Assembly (NCBI GenBank): GCA_020438915.1
Contig: JAGQTR010000289.1
Span: 1 to 5,623 of the forward strand
Length of the DNA: 5,623 nucleotides
Source: Mycobacterium sp.
GTDB lineage: Bacteria; Actinomycetota; Actinomycetes; Mycobacteriales; Mycobacteriaceae
Reading direction: 5' to 3'
Below the pieces are notes generated by a model. The model saw nothing but the letters and a program-made list of their open reading frames with translations, was not told the DNA's origin and made no database searches. Both the position numbers and the translations under genes were made by a program. Positions 1 through 5,094 of this stretch are shown here, one piece after another (the stretch's first letter is position 1; the number at the start of each line of letters is the position of its first letter).

Positions 1-161
1 ACTACGACGGTGTGCTCAAGGTCGACGGCGAGGTGGGCAACAAGAAGGCATACGATCCGCGGAGCTACCTGAAGAAAGCCGAGGCCGGCATGGTCGAGCG
101 GGTCATCGAGGCGTGCAACGACCTGCACAGCGCGGGCCGCAGCGTGACCGGCACTAGCTAG
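1..161 (+). CDS. fba: Class II fructose-bisphosphate aldolase, C-terminal fragment
   Basis: This is the last 52 codons of a gene entering from the left, read in the frame starting at base 3 and ending with TAG at 159-161. The peptide begins YDGVLKVDGEVGNKKAYDP and ends HSAGRSVTGTS. I recognise it as the C-terminus of mycobacterial class II aldolase, including the conserved tail with YDPRSYLKKAE and the final helix containing ACNDLH. The enzyme is cytosolic and zinc-dependent and interconverts fructose-1,6-bisphosphate with dihydroxyacetone phosphate and glyceraldehyde-3-phosphate in glycolysis and gluconeogenesis. The catalytic zinc ligands lie upstream, outside the window, so activity cannot be judged. 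The gene converges on the Rv0361-like gene and their last 8 bases overlap. In M. tuberculosis, as I recall, mgtE separates these two genes. Confidence 0.93.
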   Translation, partial: YDGVLKVDGEVGNKKAYDPRSYLKKAEAGMVERVIEACNDLHSAGRSVTGTS

Positions 162-888
162 CGGGCGCCTGGCAGATCTTCCACTGGTCGTCGCGGAACT
201 CCAGATCGAAGCTGCGCGTCGAGCGGGTCTGCGGTGCGTAGGCCATGAAGGTCGTCACGTTGGCCTCGGCGTGATCGCCGTTGACGACCACCTCATCAAT
301 GCTGGCCACCACCGGGTACTGCTTGGCGGCGGCAACACGCGAGTGCGTGTCCGACCAAGCCTTCTCGTCATACCGGACATAGTTGTCGCGGGTGGCTCCG
401 CAGGTGATGCTGCGCAGCGTGGACAGGTCGCCGTTCTGCACCGCGATGTCGAAGTCCTGGATCGTGGACCGGACCATCTCCTCCTGCGACACCGCGGGCG
501 CAGATGTACGGGTCAGCAGCAGCGTGCCGAGAATCGCGATGGCGGCGACCGCCCCGATGACGACGACGATGGCCGCCACCCAGCCCCAGCTGCGCCTCTT
601 CCTCGGTGGTGGGGGAACGTCACCCCGCGGCGGAATCGACTGGGGGGTAACAGGTTTCTGTGTCGAGAACACCTCGGTGGCCGGGTCTACCGGTCGGTCG
701 ATGATCTCGGTGGAGCCTGCGTCGAATCCGGACGGCGCGGTGAACCGCCGCTCGTCGGGTTCCTCGTCGGAATCCCCGGGCTGGGCGTCGGCCGGCGCCA
801 TCACCTCGGTGGCCGGCTCGTGCTCGAGGTCTGATTCGGGCTGCTCCTGCGCCTCGTCCGGTTGGTCAGGCCCTGTGGGGTTCGACAT
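154..888 (-). CDS. Single-pass membrane protein, Rv0361-like
   Basis: A 244-residue protein in three parts. Residues 1-97 are a low-complexity, acidic and Pro-rich tail. A basic cluster (RKRR, about 96-99) precedes one hydrophobic helix at about 101-127. Residues about 130-244 form a compact soluble domain with an NTF2/DUF4878-like look (STIQDFDIAVQNGDLSTL, then mixed beta-strands ending in DDQWKIC). The positive-inside rule suggests a cytosolic tail and an outer domain. That domain has two cysteines, C163 and C239, which could form a disulfide. The tail repeats Thr-Glu-[Val/Ile]-hydrophobic three times (T27, T60, T71). The function is unknown. It matches my memory of Rv0361 in composition and neighbourhood. 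The start is ATG at 886-888, with GAAGGA about 11 bases upstream on the minus strand. It diverges from the DUF3151 gene and converges on fba. Confidence 0.88.
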   Translation of the reverse strand: MSNPTGPDQPDEAQEQPESDLEHEPATEVMAPADAQPGDSDEEPDERRFTAPSGFDAGSTEIIDRPVDPATEVFSTQKPVTPQSIPPRGDVPPPPRKRRSWGWVAAIVVVIGAVAAIAILGTLLLTRTSAPAVSQEEMVRSTIQDFDIAVQNGDLSTLRSITCGATRDNYVRYDEKAWSDTHSRVAAAKQYPVVASIDEVVVNGDHAEANVTTFMAYAPQTRSTRSFDLEFRDDQWKICQAPAS

Positions 889-950
889 CCCTGCTCAAAT
901 CCTTCTGCTCCGGAACCAAAGACGGTGTCCTGACTGACGCTACGGGGCGA

Positions 951-956
951 AGCTTA
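951..956 (-). promoter_or_regulatory. Candidate -10 element for the Rv0361-like gene
   Basis: On the minus strand the hexamer TAAGCT fits the mycobacterial TANNNT -10 pattern. A transcription start would fall near 944, giving a leader of about 55 bases that contains the GAAGGA ribosome-binding sequence at 900-905. No convincing -35 hexamer is seen. This is a weak motif match in the 131-base divergent gap. Confidence 0.25.
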
Positions 957-1019
957 ACCATCCGCGCAGACAGGCGCCCGCTGCCGCACGACATACTCCC
1001 GCACTGCACAATGGGGCTC

Positions 1020-1436
1020 ATGACGCGGATGGGCGACCTTCTCGGACCGGAACCGGTGTTGCTGCCCGGCGATCCCGCGGCAGAGGCGGAATTGGAGGCT
1101 GCGGAGAACCCCGAGATCGTGGCCGCGGCGCATCCCTCGGCCTCGATCGCGTGGGCATTGCTTGCCGAACAGGCACTCGAGCAGGACAAGGCGGTCACCG
1201 CTTACGCCTACGCGCGCACCGGCTATCACCGCGGGCTCGATCAACTGCGGCGTAGCGGCTGGAAGGGTTTCGGTCCGGTGCCCTTTCACCACGAACCCAA
1301 CCGCGGCTTTCTGCGATGCGTCGCGGCGCTGGCCCGGGCCGCCGAGGTAATCGGGGAGGCCCCCGAGAATCGGCGGTGCCTCGACCTGCTCGACGACTGT
1401 GATCCGTCGGCGCGCGCGGAGCTTGGGCTGTCCTGA
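1020..1436 (+). CDS. DUF3151 family protein, Rv0360c-like
   Basis: A 138-residue soluble, largely alpha-helical protein of the actinobacterial DUF3151 family, whose function is unknown to me. Recognisable family blocks are MGDLLGPEPVLLPGD at the N-terminus, YAYARTGYHRGLDQLRR-GWKGFGPVPF in the middle, then NRGFLRCVAALARAA and CLDLLDDCDP near the end. The helical middle (AWALLAEQALEQDKAVTAYAYARTGY) resembles a TPR-like repeat, which is only inference. There are no signal peptide, membrane helix or catalytic signature. The start is taken at the second in-frame ATG (1020), because MTRMGDLLG matches the N-terminus I recall for Rv0360c. The ATG at 1011 would add three residues and has no Shine-Dalgarno. 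CACAAT at 1007-1012 sits seven bases before 1020 and could be a -10 for a leaderless message. The gene ends 12 bases from the stop of the convergent CDF gene. Confidence 0.9.
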   Translation: MTRMGDLLGPEPVLLPGDPAAEAELEAAENPEIVAAAHPSASIAWALLAEQALEQDKAVTAYAYARTGYHRGLDQLRRSGWKGFGPVPFHHEPNRGFLRCVAALARAAEVIGEAPENRRCLDLLDDCDPSARAELGLS

Positions 1437-1448
1437 GTCCCGGCCCGG

Positions 1449-2345
1449 CTACCGGTTGTCACTCTCACACTCGCAGTCTGCGGCGGAGTCGGGTGGCTCC
1501 ACCTGAACCGTGGAGTGGTCAAGGCCGCGTGCGGTGAGCACAGCTCGCGCGTCGTCAAGCACCAGTGCTGCGTTCCGCTTACTGGTCAGATGCGCGGTGA
1601 CCATGTCCTTGCCCGGCACCAGGGTCCACACGTGCAAATCGTGCACCTCGGTGACGCCCTCGACGGCACCGAGTGCCGTGCGCAGTTCCGCCACGTCGAT
1701 ATGGCTGGGTGAGGTTTCGGACAGGATTCGCAGCGCGGCCCGGGCCAGCGAGACAGCGCGGGGTAGCACCCACAGCGCCACCAGCACCGCGACCACGACG
1801 TCGGCATAGGGCCACCCCGTGGTGACGGTGACGATGCCGGCTATCAGCACTCCGACACTGCCGAGGGTGTCGGCGAGGACCTCCATGTAAGCGCCCTTGA
1901 CCGCGAGGCTTCCGGCGGCGTGGGACCGCAGCAAGAGCACCACCACGGCGTTGGCCAGCAATCCGAGGAGTGCGACCACGATCATCGGCACCCCGGGAAC
2001 ATCGGGGGCGTCCCCGAGTCGCTCGAACGCCTCGAACAGGATGAAGCCCGCCACCCCGAGCAGCAGCACCGCGTTGGCCACTGCGGTGAACACTTCGGCG
2101 CGGTGCCAACCGTAGGTGCGCGACGGTGACGCTCGGCCGTGCCGGGCCAGGAGGACCGCGGTCAGCCCCATGAACATGGCCACCAGGTCGGTCAGCATGT
2201 GGCCGGCGTCTGCCAGCAGCGCGATCGAGTTGATCGCCAGTGCCGTGGTCAGTTCTACGACGAAGAAGGCGGAAAGAATGCCCGCCGCAATGAGCATTCG
2301 GGAAACGGGGCTTTCGGTGTTCCCGTGATCGTGTCCCGCGCCCAT
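1449..2345 (-). CDS. zitA: Cation diffusion facilitator (CDF) zinc/divalent metal exporter
   Basis: A 298-residue CDF-family (CzcD/ZitB type) inner-membrane metal/proton antiporter that would export Zn2+ and perhaps Co2+, Ni2+ or Cd2+ from the cytosol. Six hydrophobic helices lie at about 17-37, 40-66, 83-107, 119-140, 152-175 and 178-199. The helix-2 metal site is H49-x3-D53 in ADAGHMLTD. The helix-5 site is E155-x3-D159 in YMEVLADTLGS, with Glu in place of the His of ZitB-like proteins. The C-terminal cytosolic domain (about 205-298) carries the HDLHVW signature (235-240), H252 and H277. Extras are an N-terminal GHDHG and a C-terminal Cys-Glu-Cys (291-293). Length is normal for the family. 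The ATG at 2343-2345 has only a weak CAGG upstream and directly abuts a large inverted repeat, so metal-responsive control is likely. The symbol rests on my recollection of an SmtB-controlled CDF gene zitA in the fba-purA region of M. smegmatis. The family is certain, the metal is not. Confidence 0.93.
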   Translation of the reverse strand: MGAGHDHGNTESPVSRMLIAAGILSAFFVVELTTALAINSIALLADAGHMLTDLVAMFMGLTAVLLARHGRASPSRTYGWHRAEVFTAVANAVLLLGVAGFILFEAFERLGDAPDVPGVPMIVVALLGLLANAVVVLLLRSHAAGSLAVKGAYMEVLADTLGSVGVLIAGIVTVTTGWPYADVVVAVLVALWVLPRAVSLARAALRILSETSPSHIDVAELRTALGAVEGVTEVHDLHVWTLVPGKDMVTAHLTSKRNAALVLDDARAVLTARGLDHSTVQVEPPDSAADCECESDNR

Positions 2346-2352
2346 GGCCTGA

Positions 2353-2358
2353 AATATA
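2353..2358 (-). promoter_or_regulatory. Candidate -10 for the CDF gene, inside the operator
   Basis: On the minus strand TATATT fits TANNNT and leaves seven bases before the A of the CDF ATG, the spacing expected for a leaderless mycobacterial transcript. This agrees with the poor Shine-Dalgarno. A second candidate, TAATAT at 2374-2379 on the same strand, would give a transcript starting near 2367 with a leader of about 20 bases. Both overlap an operator arm, so bound repressor would block RNA polymerase in either case. Confidence 0.4.
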
Positions 2359-2378
2359 TGCGGATAGTCGCATATATT
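2353..2378. promoter_or_regulatory. Inverted-repeat operator, ArsR/SmtB-type candidate
   Basis: AATATATGCG (2353-2362) and CGCATATATT (2369-2378) are perfect 10-bp reverse complements around the spacer GATAGT. The 26-bp span equals the 12-2-12 layout of ArsR/SmtB-family operators, and the AT-rich arms stand out in very GC-rich DNA. It lies 7 bases upstream of the CDF start codon on the minus strand and about 50 bases upstream of the divergent pyruvyl-transferase start. A zinc- or nickel/cobalt-sensing repressor (SmtB, NmtR or KmtR type) is the likely ligand. No such regulator is encoded in the window, so it would act in trans. The symmetry is certain; the protein that binds is inference. Confidence 0.72.
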
Positions 2379-2415
2379 ACAAGGCGTGGCGCGACCGGGC
2401 GCAGTCTGCTCTGGG

Positions 2416-2421
2416 TAGCAT
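2416..2421 (+). promoter_or_regulatory. -10 element for the pyruvyl-transferase gene, leaderless spacing
   Basis: TAGCAT matches the TANNNT mycobacterial -10 pattern. Exactly six bases separate it from the A of the ATG at 2428, so transcription would start at the start codon. No Shine-Dalgarno is present upstream of either the GTG (2425) or the ATG (2428). No -35 consensus is seen, which is common for these promoters. Confidence 0.45.
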
Positions 2422-2427
2422 CACGTG

Positions 2428-3615
2428 ATGTCAGCAAACCGGGAGTCTCCTGTGTACTACCTGGTTGCTACCGCCGGCTTCCCGAATTACGGCGACGAAT
2501 TGATCCTCGATGCCTGGCTGCGGCACCTGGGCGAGGTGGCACCCCACGCCGAGATCTGGGTTGACACCCACTCGCCGGGTCCCAGCCAGACACTCTTCGG
2601 GCGGGCACATCCGCGGGTGCGTTTCGTCGACACGTTGTGGCGGTTGTGTTGGGAGTCGCCGTCGGACGATCCGTGGGAGGTGGCTGCCTGGGTGCAGAAC
2701 GCGATCGCCAACCCGGGGATGGCGCCCCGCTGGCACCAGGGCATCGCCGTACTTCACCGGCTCGACGTTGTGCATGTCGTCGGCGGCGGGTACGTCAACG
2801 CGGTGTGGCCGCGGCATCTGGGCCTGCTCGCCGGCGCCGCTGCGGCGGCCCGGCATTCGGGGGCCAGGGCGGCGATGTCGGGACATGGTCTGACCCCGCA
2901 GGCCCCGGGTGCGGGCCCGTTGCTGTGCGCGCTGGCCGGCCGATTCGATGTGGTCGACGTTCGCGATGCGGACTCCGCCGATCTCCTCGGCGTCGCCACC
3001 GGCGTTGACGATGCGTTCCTGACGATCGGGCAGGGGCACCGCACCACCACCCCTGAGCAGGCGTGGCCGGACGAGTCACCGCCGTCGGTGATGATCTGCC
3101 TACAGTCGGACATGAACGACCTAGGCACCGCGTCGATCGCCGGGGCCACGCTGTCGATGTTGCGTGGGTGGGGCGTCGCCCCCGAGCAGGTGGGGGTAGT
3201 CGAAGGAATACCCAGGGTCGACCGCGAGGTCTACGCACTCATCGAGCATGAAATGCCGGGCGCGCGCTTCTACCCGTTCGTCGACGTCTGGGACAACGGA
3301 CTTCCGGTGTCGGCCGGTCAGACGTGGATCTCCACACGGTTTCACCCACACATGGTTGCCGCCGCCGCCGGCGCGACCGGTGTGGCCATCTCGATCAGCC
3401 CGGACTACTACGCGACTAAGCATCGGTCGCTGATCGAGCTCGGCTCAGGCTGGACGCTTGTGGAGGACTTGGAGAAGGTGCCCGAACGGCCGACCCGCGG
3501 TGGGTTCGACGCGGCCACCGTGCAACGACTCAGGCGGCAGAAGCGCGAGGTTGCCGACGCCATCTACGGCAAGCCGGTGACTCACAGCCAGGCCGACCAG
3601 AACCGGGTCAGGTGA
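2428..3615 (+). CDS. Polysaccharide pyruvyl transferase family protein
   Basis: A 395-residue cytosolic protein of the polysaccharide pyruvyl transferase family (CsaB/WcaK type), whose known members move pyruvate from phosphoenolpyruvate onto a sugar to form a ketal. Landmarks are the N-terminal NYGDEL (20-25), the first-domain VVGGGYVN (about 117-124), SGHGLTP (151-157), VRDADSADLLG (from about 188), GVDDAFL (about 202-208), and the C-terminal STRFHPHMVAAAAG block (302-315) followed by SPDYYATKHRS. The last corresponds to the conserved R-[LF]-H and Y-x2-K elements. There is no signal peptide or membrane helix, and two Rossmann-like halves are expected. Length suits the family. ATG 2428 is preferred over GTG 2425 because of the leaderless -10. 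No glycosyltransferase, flippase or polymerase gene is adjacent, so the acceptor sugar is unknown. It diverges from the CDF gene, and its last 34 bases overlap the convergent M50 gene. Confidence 0.85.
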   Translation: MSANRESPVYYLVATAGFPNYGDELILDAWLRHLGEVAPHAEIWVDTHSPGPSQTLFGRAHPRVRFVDTLWRLCWESPSDDPWEVAAWVQNAIANPGMAPRWHQGIAVLHRLDVVHVVGGGYVNAVWPRHLGLLAGAAAAARHSGARAAMSGHGLTPQAPGAGPLLCALAGRFDVVDVRDADSADLLGVATGVDDAFLTIGQGHRTTTPEQAWPDESPPSVMICLQSDMNDLGTASIAGATLSMLRGWGVAPEQVGVVEGIPRVDREVYALIEHEMPGARFYPFVDVWDNGLPVSAGQTWISTRFHPHMVAAAAGATGVAISISPDYYATKHRSLIELGSGWTLVEDLEKVPERPTRGGFDAATVQRLRRQKREVADAIYGKPVTHSQADQNRVR

Positions 3616-4361
3616 CTGCCGACGGCCGACAGCGCGGCCGGCACACCCGAGAGCTCGAACAACCAGTACACCGTCGCGAAGAACCACTGATTGAGCCCCG
3701 GCGCGATGAGTAAGAGCAGCAGGATGAAAAAGCCCCACTGTTTGGCCGGTTGCAGTGCGCGCCGGGTTTCCGGGCTCAGGTGCGGCTCCAGCGCCCCGTA
3801 GCCGTCCAGACCGGGAATGGGCAGCATGTTCAGCAGCAACGCGGTCACTTGCAGGAAACCGAGGAACGCCACCCCCGCCCAGAACACCGAGTGCGCCGGG
3901 TCATATAGCAACCGGGTCAGCGTGAGCAGCAACACCGCGAACCCGAGGTTGACCGCGGGGCCGGCCAGGCTGACCAGCGTCTGCTGCCGCTTCGTCATGA
4001 ACGCCGTCTGGACGTACACCGCACCGCCGGGCAGGCCGATCCCGCCCAGCGCGATGAACAACACGGGCAGTCCGAGTGACAGCAGCGGATGCGAGTACTT
4101 CAGCGGGTTGAGCGTGAGGTAGCCGCGCACCGCGACGTCGCGGTCGCCGAACCGCCATGCGCTGTAGGCGTGGCCGAATTCGTGTAGACACAGCGACAGC
4201 AACCAACCGAAGATGACGAAGACGAATACACCCGCGTAGGCCATCGGCCGGAGGTGTTGGGCCGAGAGCCACGCAACCGTCCCGCCGACCGCGGTGAGCG
4301 CGACGATTGCCAGGAAGACCGGGCTGGGGCGCACCGAATGGCGCAGCGGGCGAACGCTCAC
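3582..4361 (-). CDS. Site-2-protease-like M50 membrane metalloprotease, Rv0359-like
   Basis: A 259-residue polytopic membrane protein with the zinc-protease motif HEFGH (60-64; two His ligands and the catalytic Glu) in a hydrophobic helix. The third-ligand motif is NMLPIPGLDG (168-177), with Asp176. SLAGPAVNLG (131-140) is the GPxxN element typical of the family. Hydrophobic helices lie at about 14-33, 41-64, 90-110, 128-149, 157-172 and 208-235. No PDZ domain is seen, so it is a compact S2P/Rv0359 type that would cut membrane-spanning substrates within the bilayer; the substrate is unknown. The start is a GTG at 4359-4361, with an in-frame TAG four codons upstream and no good Shine-Dalgarno. 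It begins 9 bases after the Rv0358-like stop, so the two are probably cotranscribed and translationally coupled. All catalytic residues are intact. Confidence 0.92.
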   Translation of the reverse strand: MSVRPLRHSVRPSPVFLAIVALTAVGGTVAWLSAQHLRPMAYAGVFVFVIFGWLLSLCLHEFGHAYSAWRFGDRDVAVRGYLTLNPLKYSHPLLSLGLPVLFIALGGIGLPGGAVYVQTAFMTKRQQTLVSLAGPAVNLGFAVLLLTLTRLLYDPAHSVFWAGVAFLGFLQVTALLLNMLPIPGLDGYGALEPHLSPETRRALQPAKQWGFFILLLLLIAPGLNQWFFATVYWLFELSGVPAALSAVGSHLTRFWSAWL

Positions 4362-4370
4362 TTCACGAGG

Positions 4371-4973
4371 CTAGCGGCCGACCCGAAGCCAGCCCTTGGT
4401 ATGGCGGTAGAAGCTGGACCGCCGGACGGGCCGCGGCGCCGGTTTCCCGTCACGGACCACCAGCGCGCCGGTGGTTCCCAGCTGGGCTGCGCGTCCGGTC
4501 ACCCAGCGCTTTGGTCGCAGGCGTCCAGAAAGCGTGCGGGCACGAAGTCCGGGCATCGACGTGGTCGGCTCTAGCCGTATGCCGGTCACCGCACCGTCGA
4601 ACAGCACGCAGTCGTCGACCACGGCCTCGCCGTCAATCGTCTCCGAACCTTCCTGCGGCAGCCAGTACGCCGCCCCGGTGACGACGCTGCCCGTCTCGTC
4701 GCGGATCAGCGGGACCCGGGTTGCGGTACCGGTGCGGGCGCGCCGCGCCTGCCACGGCCGGGCCACGTGGGCCACCTCGGTGTCGAGGCCATCGGTGCGC
4801 AGCAGTCGGGTCAGCACCGACGCCAGGTCGGCATTCGAGCCGACCACGATGATGCGTCGACAGCTGGGAAACGGCCGCTCCTCGACCCCGCCGTCGAGGA
4901 CGGTGAGGTCGCGCAGGCCCCGCGGGGTCCGGCGGCCGCCGAACCGCAGGACCGCGATCTGCGTGGGGTCCAA
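4371..4973 (-). CDS. Conserved actinobacterial protein of unknown function, Rv0358-like
   Basis: About 200 residues, soluble and Arg-rich, with no signal peptide or membrane helix. I recognise its position and character as Rv0358-like but no named domain. Residues 41-58 (IIVVGSNADLASVLTRLL) look like a beta-strand, glycine turn and helix, as in Rossmann-type folds. The middle is beta-rich (VVDDCVLFDGAVTGIRLEP). The basic C-terminus contains GRAAQLGTTGALVVRDG and SSFYRHTKGWLRVG, which might bind nucleic acid or anionic lipid; this is guesswork. The start is set at TTG (4971-4973), because AAGGAG lies four bases upstream on the minus strand. The frame stays open to an ATG at 5151-5153, which would run 59 bases into purA and is unlikely. 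It is the first gene of a two-gene operon with the M50 protease and diverges from purA. Confidence 0.82.
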   Translation of the reverse strand: MDPTQIAVLRFGGRRTPRGLRDLTVLDGGVEERPFPSCRRIIVVGSNADLASVLTRLLRTDGLDTEVAHVARPWQARRARTGTATRVPLIRDETGSVVTGAAYWLPQEGSETIDGEAVVDDCVLFDGAVTGIRLEPTTSMPGLRARTLSGRLRPKRWVTGRAAQLGTTGALVVRDGKPAPRPVRRSSFYRHTKGWLRVGR

Positions 4974-4977
4974 TCTG

Positions 4978-4983
4978 CTCCTT
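4978..4983 (-). promoter_or_regulatory. Ribosome-binding site deciding a TTG start
   Basis: On the minus strand a perfect AAGGAG precedes the TTG at 4971-4973 with a CAGA spacer. It is the only strong Shine-Dalgarno in this divergent gap for the Rv0358-like gene, and it favours the shorter, non-overlapping gene model. Confidence 0.6.
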
Positions 4984-5019
4984 GTAAACGGGTGGTGATC
5001 AGGTCGGATGTCGATCGGA

Positions 5020-5025
5020 TAGGGT
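5020..5025 (+). promoter_or_regulatory. Candidate purA -10 element
   Basis: TAGGGT fits TANNNT. It would start transcription near 5032 and give a leader of about 63 bases. The only -35-like hexamer is GTGATC (4995-5000), a poor match with a long spacer. No PurR-like box or riboswitch is evident in the 121-base gap. Confidence 0.25.
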
Positions 5026-5081
5026 GGCTCACCGGCTGCACCGTATTTGAGCGCAGTACGAGCACGAAGAGCGAAGGATGC

Positions 5082-5086
5082 GGGAG
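5082..5086 (+). promoter_or_regulatory. purA: purA ribosome-binding site
   Basis: GGGAG with an 8-base spacer before the ATG at 5095. It supports this start over the out-of-frame ATG at 5078, which itself follows a GAAGG. Confidence 0.6.
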
Positions 5087-5094
5087 ATACTGCC

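Noticed and set aside
271..937. Plus-strand open frames of 184-187 codons opposite the Rv0361-like gene
   Set aside because: Arg/Gly/Ser-rich translations typical of high-GC antisense shadows. The minus-strand frame has a membrane helix, a folded domain and a good start.
866..1292. Minus-strand open frames opposite the DUF3151 gene
   Set aside because: They are low-complexity translations antisense to a recognisable conserved protein.
1579..2373. 264-codon minus-strand frame overlapping the CDF gene
   Set aside because: It is a +1 shadow with His/Arg/Gly-rich sequence and no family motif. The CDF frame carries all family signatures.
2431..3238. Minus-strand open frames opposite the pyruvyl transferase
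   Set aside because: No recognisable motif. They lie antisense to a frame with conserved catalytic blocks.
1437..3615. CDF/pyruvyl-transferase pair as a mobile element or recent transfer
   Set aside because: No transposase, integrase, tRNA, flanking repeat or obvious base-composition shift is visible; only the 30-base operator is AT-rich.
3623..3640. CGGCCG-N6-CGGCCG hairpin just after the pyruvyl-transferase stop, as a terminator
   Set aside because: Only a 6-bp stem with no T-run, and it lies inside the M50 coding sequence. Such GC palindromes are common by chance at this base composition.
4974..5094. Purine riboswitch or structured leader before purA
   Set aside because: The gap is short and I could find no conserved riboswitch core or terminator/antiterminator pair.
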